Shown: piece after piece, positions 22,828 through 30,706 of the stretch
Position numbering within the stretch: the stretch's first letter is position 1
Layout of the letters: each line of letters begins with the position of its first letter
Assembly (NCBI GenBank): GCA_011052355.1
Contig: DRJB01000015.1
Span: 1-37,142, forward strand
Source of the DNA: Candidatus Kaiserbacteria bacterium
GTDB lineage: Bacteria; Patescibacteriota; Minisyncoccia; Phycocordibacterales; Phycocordibacteraceae
Direction: 5' to 3'
Length of the DNA: 37,142 nt
Made by a program: the position numbers and the translations under genes
Notes under the pieces: generated by a model
The model's input: the letters and a program-made list of their open reading frames with translations, nothing else
Databases searched by the model: none
What the model was told of the DNA's origin: nothing

Positions 22828-23820
22828 ATGTCAATGCGAGAACAAATTTCGCTCATGCCGGCGCAGTTTCATTGGGAGCCGACATACGAACGAGAAAATA
22901 AACTGAGCAAAGATTCTTTACAGAATGTTTTTTTGTGTGGCATGGGTGGTTCACATCTTGGAGCGGATTTATTATTGCGCGAAGCACCCGCACTTCCTTT
23001 AACAGTGCGTCATGAATACAGTCTGCCGATTATCCCCGAGGAACAACTCGCGCACACGCTCGTTATAGTGAGCTCATATTCCGGCGAAACTGAAGAAGCG
23101 CTTGATGTATTACATACCGCTCTGCAAGAAAACATACCCTGCGCCGCAATCACCTCGGGAGGGACATTACTTGCGCAAGCACGCGATGCCGGTATTCCCA
23201 CAATTATATTTCCCAAAGACGGCGTTGAACCACGTATGACACTCGGGTATGCACTGCGAGCACTTACAAAACTCCTCAATGAGGAAGAACTGTTCGTGAA
23301 TATCAAAAAAAGTGGTGAGGAACTTTCAACAGACACGCGAGAAAAAGAAGGTGCGTCCCTTGCAGATATATTTGCACACAAAATCCCTGTTTTTTATACC
23401 TCTACTCGAAATGTTGCAGTTGGTTATATTTTGAAAATCACTCTCAATGAAACGGCAAAGATACCAGCATTTGCAAACACCATTCCCGAAGCATGCCACA
23501 ACGAACTCTCCGGATATGACGCCGTCGCTTCATCAAAAGAAATTATACACACGTTGCTTCCGGTTTTTGTAACCGATGAAAAAGACCACCCGCGCATACG
23601 CGCGCGCATGCGCTTGATGCGCGAAATATTTACCAAAAGAGAAATATCTTCTTGCGAGATGGCGATTGCTCCACAACTCTCCTCGCTTGCGGGAGCCATT
23701 GAAGTGATACAAACCGGTACGTCTGTGGCGGTGGAACTAGCCAAGCGAGATGGCGTACCGGACGCACACACCCCAATCATTGATGACTTCAAACAACGGC
23801 TTGCAAAAATACCATGGTGA
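22828..23820 (+). CDS. Bifunctional phosphoglucose/phosphomannose isomerase
   Basis: About 330 aa from ATG 22828. SIS-fold protein with NVFLCGMGGSHLGADLL near residue 35, VIVSSYSGETEEALDVL (phosphosugar-binding Ser/Thr loop), IPEACHNELSGYD, carrying the catalytic Glu-x-x-His-Asn-Glu region, and a C-terminal PIIDDFKQRL. This matches the PGI/PMI family of archaea and Patescibacteria, which interconverts glucose-6-P, mannose-6-P and fructose-6-P. It is 28 nt from the phosphomannomutase gene with a private -10 box. Its stop overlaps the ROK gene start (ATGGTGA at 23814). Confidence 0.88.
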   Translation: MSMREQISLMPAQFHWEPTYERENKLSKDSLQNVFLCGMGGSHLGADLLLREAPALPLTVRHEYSLPIIPEEQLAHTLVIVSSYSGETEEALDVLHTALQENIPCAAITSGGTLLAQARDAGIPTIIFPKDGVEPRMTLGYALRALTKLLNEEELFVNIKKSGEELSTDTREKEGASLADIFAHKIPVFYTSTRNVAVGYILKITLNETAKIPAFANTIPEACHNELSGYDAVASSKEIIHTLLPVFVTDEKDHPRIRARMRLMREIFTKREISSCEMAIAPQLSSLAGAIEVIQTGTSVAVELAKRDGVPDAHTPIIDDFKQRLAKIPW

Positions 23821-24626
23821 TACTGGTAGACATTGGCGGAACAAAAACGCGAGTAGCGGTCAGTGCTGACGGGAAAACCATCTTCGGAAAAGAAACTTTT
23901 GATACTCCTGACACTCCCAAAGAGGGTCTGGAGCGCGTGCGAACCACTGTGCAAAAGCTTTATAATGGAGAACCACTTGAAATGGCGATAATTGGTATTG
24001 CCGGTGTGTGTTCGCCAGACCGTACCGAGTTGGTACAATCACCACACCTTCCAAAGTGGGTACATCATTTTACCGTATCCGACGCAACTATTTCTCTTGG
24101 AGTTCCGGTATATTTTGAAAATGATGCGGCGCTCGGAGCGCTTGGCGAAGCGACTGAGGGCGCCGGAAAAGACTGCTCAATAATGGCGTACGTTACCGTC
24201 GGTACCGGTGTTGGTGGCGCACGCATAGTTAACAAAACCATTGACCGGACTTATTTCGGTTTTGAAATCGGACAACAGCTTGTGTCGTTTGAAGGAGAGG
24301 CACAACTACTTGAGAAAGTGCTTTCCGGGAGCACTCTTGAAAAACGCTATGGCACATCATCAAAAAATATTAAAGATGAAAAAATGTGGAATGAAGTGGC
24401 ACAAATATTCGCAGACGGACTGTACAATACCATAGTGCACTGGTCGCCCCAGTGCGTGGTGCTTGGTGGCTCGGTAATGAAAGACATTCCATTGCAAATT
24501 GTCGCGGAGAGACTTGTTGAGCGCATGCATATCTTCCCCGAGCTCCCGCGCCTTGTGCGCGGCGAGCTCGGGGATTTGTGTGGCATATATGGTGGCATGG
24601 CGCTCGCGCACACCTTGCACAGATAG
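23814..24626 (+). CDS. ROK-family sugar kinase
   Basis: A 270-aa protein. ATP-binding DIGGTKTRVAV (6-16), substrate loop ENDAALGALGEA, and phosphate-2 TVGTGVGGARI. The usual zinc motif CxCGxxGCxE of ROK kinases is missing; GFEIGQQLVSF stands where the GhEiGH…segment would be, with the catalytic His replaced by Gln. Glucose or mannose phosphorylation would fit the operon. The 3' part of the gene carries a near-perfect palindrome (24537-24574). It is followed by the terminator at 24643-24684. Confidence 0.8.
   Translation: MVILVDIGGTKTRVAVSADGKTIFGKETFDTPDTPKEGLERVRTTVQKLYNGEPLEMAIIGIAGVCSPDRTELVQSPHLPKWVHHFTVSDATISLGVPVYFENDAALGALGEATEGAGKDCSIMAYVTVGTGVGGARIVNKTIDRTYFGFEIGQQLVSFEGEAQLLEKVLSGSTLEKRYGTSSKNIKDEKMWNEVAQIFADGLYNTIVHWSPQCVVLGGSVMKDIPLQIVAERLVERMHIFPELPRLVRGELGDLCGIYGGMALAHTLHR
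24537..24574. repeat. Near-perfect palindrome in the ROK gene
   Basis: CCCCGAGCTC-CCGCGC (24537-24552) pairs with GCGCGG-C-GAGCTCGGGG (24558-24574), one bulged C, loop of about 5 nt. It lies in coding sequence for FPELPRLVRGELGDL near the C-terminus. Confidence 0.8.
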
Positions 24627-24642
24627 CAACACAGAATTTTAT

Positions 24643-24684
24643 GCCCACCCCTCGCCCGGCGCCAGCGCCGGGCGAGGGGTGGGC
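24643..24684. terminator. 20-bp perfect hairpin closing the mannose operon
   Basis: Arms 24643-24662 and 24665-24684 (GCCCACCCCTCGCCCG and complement), 2-nt loop CA. It is 17 nt after the ROK stop. No T-run follows. Confidence 0.75.
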
Positions 24685-24820
24685 TCCTCCACTCACACAC
24701 CCGCATACACAATAGTTATACACACACAATCTCCTATACACCCAAGCATAATTGGTACATAGTATATATAAACACTATATATGTGTCCGCTCGTGAATTT
24801 TATTTCTTAAAAATAATACT

Positions 24821-25240
24821 ATGAATCATAACCTGCGAGAACTTGCTAAATTATTAACCGGAGTAGTGCTTGCTGATGCAACGGCAATTGTGTGGATGGC
24901 GGGAATACATATGCTTCCATTGTCATTTATGGGAGCAACCATCACCAATGCCACCGTCCTTCCAGTTGTATTGTTTGATGCTATGCTCGCGCTTATTTTG
25001 GTGCATTATGGATGGGGCATCGCGCTTCCCGTGCGCACCGTGCGTGAACGTACGATGCTCTACGCAATTGGAATACTCTTCGCCGCCGTTGCGTTGTTGC
25101 ACTGGGTAAGAATTGCATTTGGACTTCCTCTTTACCTTGGAACCTTGCTCATCCCGGTTTGGCTTTCATGGATTGCGGTCATCATCACCACGTATCTATC
25201 TTATATAAGCTTCCATTTTGCGCTTTTGCGCCGAAAATAA
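24821..25240 (+). CDS. Four-helix membrane protein, 139 aa
   Basis: Hydrophobic throughout, with helices at about residues 8-28, 42-65, 78-98 and 105-133. It has no Cys, few charges inside helices, and a basic end LLRRK. I do not recognise a family. It lies 25 nt before the P-type ATPase start, so it is probably co-transcribed and may be an accessory subunit; this is inference from position only. The upstream region (24690-24820) is AT-rich with TATATATAA-like tracts but no clear single promoter. Confidence 0.65.
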   Translation: MNHNLRELAKLLTGVVLADATAIVWMAGIHMLPLSFMGATITNATVLPVVLFDAMLALILVHYGWGIALPVRTVRERTMLYAIGILFAAVALLHWVRIAFGLPLYLGTLLIPVWLSWIAVIITTYLSYISFHFALLRRK

Positions 25241-25265
25241 TCAATCGCGCGTTAACGCCATACTT

Positions 25266-27698
25266 ATGAATGCAGTTACCGCACACACAAACACGCATGA
25301 ACCGGCAGGGCTTTCGTCAGCTGAAGCGCAACATATCAGAAAGGAGAACGGCGCGAACATTCTTGAAGAAAAAAAACAGAGATTTATCGTAAAAGTATTC
25401 TTGTGGGTTATAACTCCAATTTCGCTCATGCTTCTTGCGGCGTCCGGGCTTTCTTTTGCGGTGGGCAAAGCGGGAAATGGATTGATTATTCTTGCGCTTT
25501 TTTTGGTAAATTTCGGTATTCGCATTTGGCACGAAGGGAAAGCCGATAAGGCAATCGCAAAACTGCAAGAACATCTCACTGTATATTCACGGGTGAAGCG
25601 CGACGGAGCATGGCAAAAAATACCTTCTAAAGAGCTCGTACCTAAGGATATAGTAATGCTTACTGTTGGTGCTGTGGTACCGGCAGATGCGCAAATTATA
25701 TCTGAAACCAACCTCTCACTTAATGAATCCATGCTCACAGGGGAATCACTTCCCCGCTCACGAACGGTGGGAGAAACGGTATATTCCGGTTCTTTCGTTT
25801 CTACCGGCAACGCGTTGGTAACCATAACCGCAACCGGTAATCATACTTATTTCGGAAAAACACTCGCGTCTGTTGAACACACAAAGAAACGAAGTGCGCT
25901 TGAGCAAGACATTTTGACAATCTCGCGCTTCCTTTCCATATTCGCCATCATCGTCATCGCTATTCTATCCATATTCCTGATGAGCCATCCAGGCATCAAG
26001 CTCATTGAAGTCATTACTCTTGATATTTCGCTTCTTATCGCGGGCATTCCGGTAGCATTGCCCACGGTTATGAGCCTTATTATAAGTGTCGGTGTGCTTG
26101 AGCTCGCAAAAAAACATACAATCGTGCGACGTATCGCTTCACTTGAGAATCTATCCAACGTAGACGTGTTGCTTTCCGATAAGACAGGCACACTGACGGA
26201 AAATCGTATTCGCGTTGATAAGGTTGTAACACTCACGGCGCAAGATGAAAAAGAGGTGCTGAAGTTTGCGGTGAGCGCCACAGATTCTGCGGAAGGAAAC
26301 GCGCTTGAAGGAGCTATCATTGAAAAAGCAAAAACACTGTTAATCAGTAGCTTGCCACAACAAAAATTTATCCCGGGCGATTCGCAAAGAAAGCGAAGCA
26401 CCGCAATAGTAACCGAAGGAAGTGATACGTGGACAATAGCGCTTGGCGCGCCAAGCATCATTCGCACATTGTGCAAATTCAAATCGCCGACGATATTAAA
26501 ATTGTTTGATGAGGAAGTTTCGCAGGCAGCGCAACGCGGCGACCGCACTCTTGCGGTCGCCGCCGGGAAAAATACCACCGAAGAGCACGACCTTCAGCCG
26601 ATAGGCATATTGTTTCTCTCCGACACACTGCGCGCAGACGCTAAAGAAACCATCGCAACCATGCACGATGAAGGAATAAATGTAAAAATGCTCACCGGTG
26701 ATGGTATTCAAATAGCACAAAAAGTTGCCAAAGAACTTGGGCTTAATGGAAAAATTCTTCCGCGCTCAATTTTTGATTCTCTTGAGACACTTCCCGCGGT
26801 AATGGAAACCGCGGATGGTTTTGCCGAGGTACTACCGAAAGATAAATACTTAGCGGTTGAAACAATGAAGAAGAGCCATGTGGTTGCGGTGACGGGCGAC
26901 GGCGTAAATGATGTTCCGCCCATTAAAGCGGCAGATGTGGGCATTGCAGTAAAAAACTCGGTTGATGCCCTGCGTAGCACCGCAGACATTGTTATTCTTA
27001 CAAATGGCATATCTGTAATAAACGATGCCATTATTGACGCACGAAAAGTATTTATGCGCATTTATCACTATTCCGTATATCGTATCTCGGAAAGCGCTCG
27101 GCTTATCTTGACTATTGGACTTATCGGCATATTGGTTGGAAATTATCCATTGACAACCGTGCAAATTATTTTGCTTGCCGTTCTTAACGATCTCCCTATC
27201 GTTTCTCTTGCGTTTGACCACGTACATACCGCGCATACTCCGGAAACAATTGACGTGCGTCGCCGATTTTTCTTGGGCACCACGTATGGTATCACCGGTG
27301 TTGTAAACAGTATGCTGACACTTTATATTGTATTGTTTATGTTGCACTTGCCCTGGGGACAAATACAAACATTATTCTTCCTTCAGTTGGTGGTATCGGG
27401 AAATTTCCTTATCTACGTAGCCCACACGGAAAAGCGGTGGTTCCGCTATCTTCCAAGCTGGCAAGTGATGGTGGCAATTTCTTCAACGCAAGTGGTCGCC
27501 ACACTATGGGCGTTGAGTGGTTGGTTCACCACCGCCATTCCTTTATGGGTGGTCGGCTTCGTATGGGTGTGGTCGTTTGCGTGGATGCAAACATCAGAAA
27601 TGGGCAAAATGCTTGTTGCTCGTTTCGTTAAAGCAAAATCCGGAAGTCCGCAAGCAACTGCCATCGCCGCGCAGATGGGCGCCGGGAAAACGGTATAA
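25266..27698 (+). CDS. P-type H+-ATPase (P3A-like)
   Basis: An 810-aa protein from ATG 25266; the frame extends further up but that part has no conserved features. N-terminal cation-ATPase segment (GLSSAEAQHIRKENGAN), first helix pair near 45-85, actuator motif MLTGES (156-161), IAGIPVALPTVMS (258-270) as in plasma-membrane proton pumps, phosphorylation site SDKTGTLTEN (304-313), and hinge AVTGDGVNDVPPIKAADVGIAV, then the C-terminal helices. The IPVALP helix and overall size point to a proton pump rather than Ca2+ or heavy metals. An FAD-linked oxidase follows with a promoter across this stop codon. A short palindrome lies inside (26535-26564). Confidence 0.88.
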   Translation: MNAVTAHTNTHEPAGLSSAEAQHIRKENGANILEEKKQRFIVKVFLWVITPISLMLLAASGLSFAVGKAGNGLIILALFLVNFGIRIWHEGKADKAIAKLQEHLTVYSRVKRDGAWQKIPSKELVPKDIVMLTVGAVVPADAQIISETNLSLNESMLTGESLPRSRTVGETVYSGSFVSTGNALVTITATGNHTYFGKTLASVEHTKKRSALEQDILTISRFLSIFAIIVIAILSIFLMSHPGIKLIEVITLDISLLIAGIPVALPTVMSLIISVGVLELAKKHTIVRRIASLENLSNVDVLLSDKTGTLTENRIRVDKVVTLTAQDEKEVLKFAVSATDSAEGNALEGAIIEKAKTLLISSLPQQKFIPGDSQRKRSTAIVTEGSDTWTIALGAPSIIRTLCKFKSPTILKLFDEEVSQAAQRGDRTLAVAAGKNTTEEHDLQPIGILFLSDTLRADAKETIATMHDEGINVKMLTGDGIQIAQKVAKELGLNGKILPRSIFDSLETLPAVMETADGFAEVLPKDKYLAVETMKKSHVVAVTGDGVNDVPPIKAADVGIAVKNSVDALRSTADIVILTNGISVINDAIIDARKVFMRIYHYSVYRISESARLILTIGLIGILVGNYPLTTVQIILLAVLNDLPIVSLAFDHVHTAHTPETIDVRRRFFLGTTYGITGVVNSMLTLYIVLFMLHLPWGQIQTLFFLQLVVSGNFLIYVAHTEKRWFRYLPSWQVMVAISSTQVVATLWALSGWFTTAIPLWVVGFVWVWSFAWMQTSEMGKMLVARFVKAKSGSPQATAIAAQMGAGKTV
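26535..26564. repeat. 13-bp perfect hairpin in the P-ATPase gene
   Basis: Arms 26535-26547 and 26552-26564 (CGCGGCGACCGCA and complement), loop CTCT. It encodes RGDRTLAVA, a segment that is conserved in this ATPase family, so coding constraint may partly explain it. Confidence 0.7.
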
Positions 27699-27699
27699 T
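27694..27699 (+). promoter_or_regulatory. -10 box of the FAD oxidase gene
   Basis: TATAAT overlaps the ATPase stop codon (27696-27698). The leader to ATG 27731 would be about 25 nt, so this gene is not leaderless. Confidence 0.4.
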
Positions 27700-27730
27700 A
27701 AATTTATTCATCATTACTCAATCAAATATC

Positions 27731-29392
27731 ATGAACGAAAAAACAAAAGAAAATCTGAAACGCACATTTAAGGGAGAAATAACCGATGCGCAAGAAGATA
27801 TACAGAAAGCAAGCAGAGATACCAGTCTTTTTACACTCACCCCCTCATTAATAGTTTATCCGACAAACACAGAAGATGTTTCCGCATTGGTAAAAACGGT
27901 TGCAATGGCGAAAAAAGATGATAGTGCAATTTCAGTTACCGCACGCTCGGGTGGTACAGACATGTCAGGTGGTCCACTCACCACTTCAATAGTGGCAAGT
28001 TTTACAAAACATATGAATCATGTTATTGAAGTTGGTGATGACTATGCCATTACGGAGCCAGGTGTTTATTATCGCGATTTTGAAAAAGAAACCTTAAAGA
28101 AAAACATGCTACTCCCCTCTTATCCGGCAAGTAGAGAGATATGTGCTATGGGTGGCATTGTCGCAAACAATTCCGGCGGGGAACGCACCCTTGAGTATGG
28201 AAAAACGGAACGATATGTGGAGGAGCTTGAAGTGGTGCTTTCTGATGGCTCAGTCACCACATTCAAAGCGCTTACTCCGGAAGAACTTGAGGAGAAGAAA
28301 AAACTTAATACTTTGGAAGGAGATATCTATCGCCGTATGGATACTCTCATTACTGAAAATGCGAAATTGATAGAAACTCGCAAACCGAAAGTCTCAAAAA
28401 ATTCAGCGGGTTATGCCCTGTGGAGCATACGAGATAAAAAAACCAATACTTTCAACCTCGCAAAACTTATCTGTGGCTCACAAGGTACACTTGCTCTGTG
28501 GACAAAAGCAAAATTGGGACTCGTGGTGCCAAAACCGCATCGAGCGATGCTAGTTATTTTTCTTACCGGTATGGATATACTTCCCGAGGTGGTACACAGA
28601 GTTCTTGCTGAAAAGCCGGAATCTTTTGAATCCTATGATGATAAAACATTTACATTGGCGGTAAAATTCATTCCCGAGATGCTCAAACAAATGGGCTTTG
28701 TAAAAGCGGCGCGATTGGGAATTGATTTTATTCCTGAGATTGAAATGGTGGCAACCGGTGGTGTTCCAAAAATGCTTCTCATGGCGGAATTTGCCGAAGA
28801 TACCATTGAGGAAGCGGACGCTAAGGCAAACAAAGCTAGAGAGGCATTGCAAGACCTTCATCTCCAAACAAAGATAGAAAAGAACGAAAAAGAATCAGAA
28901 AAATATTGGATTGTGCGACGAGAAAGTTTTTCACTTCTGCGAAAAAACTTGCACGGACTTTATGCAAGTCCATTCATTGATGACTTCGTTGTACCACCGG
29001 AAACCTATCCGAAATTCTTTCCGGAACTCAACGCACTTCTTGATCAGTATAAAGACCACTTCATTTACACCATCGCGGGACATGCCGGAAGCGGAAACTT
29101 TCATATTATTCCGCTGATGAATATCGCGAAACCGGAAAATAGAAAAGTGGTGCTTGAGCTTGCTCCGAAAGTTTATGACCTTGTTATTCGCTATGGTGGT
29201 ACCACCACAGGTGAACACAATGACGGCATTATTCGCACACCATACATTCCACAATTATTCGGTAAAGAAATGGAAAAACTTTTTGAGCAAACAAAACAGA
29301 TATTTGACCCCGCGGACATATTCAACCCCGGTAAAAAAGTCAATGGCACTTTTGAAGACATTGAGCGCGACATGCTTCGTTCAAATACATAA
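27731..29392 (+). CDS. FAD-linked oxidase, GlcD / D-lactate dehydrogenase type
   Basis: A 553-aa protein. FAD_binding_4 (PCMH) domain at about 45-225: VTARSGGTDMSGGPLTTSIV, EPGVYYRDFEKE, and GGIVANNSGGERTLEYGKTERYVEELEVVLSDG. The FAD-oxidase C-terminal domain runs about 275-545, with the metal/substrate region HAGSGNFHIIPLMN, GEHNDGIIRTPYI and the closing DPADIFNPGKKV. This family oxidises 2-hydroxy acids such as D-lactate or glycolate and passes electrons to a quinone or flavoprotein. The substrate cannot be told from sequence. No iron-sulphur partner is adjacent. It could feed the membrane redox cluster at 11-14 kb, which is speculation. Confidence 0.85.
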   Translation: MNEKTKENLKRTFKGEITDAQEDIQKASRDTSLFTLTPSLIVYPTNTEDVSALVKTVAMAKKDDSAISVTARSGGTDMSGGPLTTSIVASFTKHMNHVIEVGDDYAITEPGVYYRDFEKETLKKNMLLPSYPASREICAMGGIVANNSGGERTLEYGKTERYVEELEVVLSDGSVTTFKALTPEELEEKKKLNTLEGDIYRRMDTLITENAKLIETRKPKVSKNSAGYALWSIRDKKTNTFNLAKLICGSQGTLALWTKAKLGLVVPKPHRAMLVIFLTGMDILPEVVHRVLAEKPESFESYDDKTFTLAVKFIPEMLKQMGFVKAARLGIDFIPEIEMVATGGVPKMLLMAEFAEDTIEEADAKANKAREALQDLHLQTKIEKNEKESEKYWIVRRESFSLLRKNLHGLYASPFIDDFVVPPETYPKFFPELNALLDQYKDHFIYTIAGHAGSGNFHIIPLMNIAKPENRKVVLELAPKVYDLVIRYGGTTTGEHNDGIIRTPYIPQLFGKEMEKLFEQTKQIFDPADIFNPGKKVNGTFEDIERDMLRSNT

Positions 29393-29412
29393 ATATAATA
29401 CACAAATATGTA

Positions 29413-29439
29413 TTGCTTTATGTGTGACTTACTTATAAA
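29413..29439 (+). promoter_or_regulatory. Promoter of the 81-aa membrane protein
   Basis: TTGCTT (29413-29418), 15-nt spacer, TATAAA (29434-29439). ATG 29448 is 8 nt further, a leader of 0-2 nt. Confidence 0.45.
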
Positions 29440-29447
29440 ATATAAGT

Positions 29448-29693
29448 ATGAGTAACGGGGGAGTTCAATTTGAAGAACCGGGATACCGCGCGCCAAGTCG
29501 CACGGAATCGCATAGTACGTTTATAGATTTCCTTATTAAAATAGGTATCGTGAAGAGCAAACAACAGGCTACCTATGTCTTGCTTGGAATTATAATAGTC
29601 ACTGTAATTATCACTTTCTTTGTGCTAAGTTCAAGTAAGCCACATTTTATCCCAATACATCAGGAACAAGCGCCACCAGGATGGACTCCATAG
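29448..29693 (+). CDS. Small single-pass membrane protein, 81 aa
   Basis: Residues 1-42 are polar, with basic and aromatic residues (…GYRAPSRTESHSTFIDFLIKIGIVKSKQQ). One transmembrane helix runs at 43-62 (TYVLLGIIIVTVIITFFVLS), followed by a short Pro-rich tail. This is a frequent small-gene layout in Parcubacteria; the function is unknown. The pseudopilin gene follows after 10 nt, and GATAAT near 29693-29698 may give that gene its own start. Confidence 0.65.
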   Translation: MSNGGVQFEEPGYRAPSRTESHSTFIDFLIKIGIVKSKQQATYVLLGIIIVTVIITFFVLSSSKPHFIPIHQEQAPPGWTP

Positions 29694-29703
29694 ATAATAC
29701 TTC

Positions 29704-30189
29704 ATGATTACCAATAGATACACAGCTAAAGAACAAGGGTTTACACTTATTGAATTACTCGTTGTAATAGCTATAATAGGACTTCTCTCTGCCGTCATAG
29801 TGGCAAGCCTCAATGCCGCAAGATTAAAAGCAGACGACACCCAACGTATTTCCGAGCTACACCAAATACGTAAGGCATTGGAGATTTATTATGATACCAA
29901 CAGAAGCTATCCTACTGGTTCATTTGATTCAAGAAATAGCTCATGGAAAACATTTTCTAACTATCTGGTACCAGCATATATGCCGAAAGTTCCTGTTGAT
30001 CCGAAAAATGGAGGTGGAGAAGGTGCTATATGTGGAAACTGTGGAGAATATTTTTATAGCTCTAATGGACAAAAGCTCATTATTTCAACATATCTTGCCA
30101 TAAATAATTCGCCTACATCAAACCAGTATGGACCATATTACTCAATAACTGCAAATTGCGCGCCAACCAGCTTCTGGACTTGTAACTAA
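29704..30189 (+). CDS. Type IV pilin-like / pseudopilin protein
   Basis: A 161-aa protein with the class III signal: short leader ending in Lys-Glu-Gln-Gly, then FTLIELLVVIAIIGLLSAVIVASLNAAR. Prepilin peptidase should cut G12|F13, and the E at +5 is present. A helical spine is followed by DDTQRISELHQIRKALEIYYDTNRSYP and a globular head with CGNCGEYFYSSNG and TANCAPTSFWTCN, giving four cysteines for disulphides. It fits a minor pilin or type II secretion pseudopilin. No assembly ATPase or peptidase is in the window. Confidence 0.88.
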   Translation: MITNRYTAKEQGFTLIELLVVIAIIGLLSAVIVASLNAARLKADDTQRISELHQIRKALEIYYDTNRSYPTGSFDSRNSSWKTFSNYLVPAYMPKVPVDPKNGGGEGAICGNCGEYFYSSNGQKLIISTYLAINNSPTSNQYGPYYSITANCAPTSFWTCN

Positions 30190-30200
30190 ATTACCATTTG

Positions 30201-30271
30201 TGCGGATAGGGAGAATCGAACTCCCGCCCGATGCTTGGGAAGCATCTGTTCTACCACTAAACCATATCCGC
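30201..30271 (-). tRNA. tRNA-Gly (anticodon CCC)
   Basis: Minus strand: acceptor GCGGATA/TATCCGC, D loop TTTAGTGGTAGA, anticodon loop TTCCCAA on stem GATGC/GCATC, T arm GGGAGTTCGATTCTCCC. It reads GGG codons. No CCA is encoded. It lies convergent with the pseudopilin gene, 11 nt from its stop. Confidence 0.95.
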
Positions 30272-30316
30272 TTGAAATAGATTGAAGTTATGTTAAAGGT
30301 GTCTGACCTCTTTAAC

Positions 30317-30682
30317 CTACAAATGCAGTATACGCTTCCACCACGGTTTTTTTATCGGCGTAGTTGTCGCAACAACGGGCGGTACGACAATGATAACACT
30401 CTCGCCACGCCTGGCAACTCCGAATGCCGTACGAACTGATGCTGAATATCCGCGTGCCGTATCAAGCGTACGCATATTTTGTTCAAGTATGTTTGCTCTG
30501 TGTTTTAACACCTGCGCTTCACGTTGCGTATGTTGGGCGGTTTTCCATGCGATTTGAGCTTTAAAAAAAAGTCCCATGATTAAAGACCCTAACCACACTA
30601 TGACAAGTATAAATATGCCGATTAATATGCCTTGCCGTATGTAATTTGTGTCGTTATTTTTCTTACGCGATAATGAAGACAT
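30317..30682 (-). CDS. DivIC/FtsB-like septum formation protein
   Basis: A 121-aa bitopic protein: basic N-terminus, one transmembrane helix (about 17-40), then a coiled coil (TAQHTQREAQVLKHRANILEQNMRTLDT), then RTAFGVARRGESVIIVVPP, the short post-coil segment that recurs in DivIC/FtsB proteins of Parcubacteria (RxxFGxxxxGExxI), and a Thr/Pro tail ending in KKPWWKRILHL. These proteins scaffold the divisome outside the membrane. It stands 24 nt downstream of lepA on the same strand. Confidence 0.75.
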   Translation of the reverse strand: MSSLSRKKNNDTNYIRQGILIGIFILVIVWLGSLIMGLFFKAQIAWKTAQHTQREAQVLKHRANILEQNMRTLDTARGYSASVRTAFGVARRGESVIIVVPPVVATTTPIKKPWWKRILHL

Positions 30683-30706
30683 TACTCACAGTATACCGTA
30701 AAAATA

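Noticed and set aside
26535..26564. Strong evidence for a palindrome insertion in the P-ATPase
   Set aside because: The encoded RGDRTLAVA is a conserved segment in this family, so the 13-bp hairpin may result from ordinary codons; it is listed only as a repeat.
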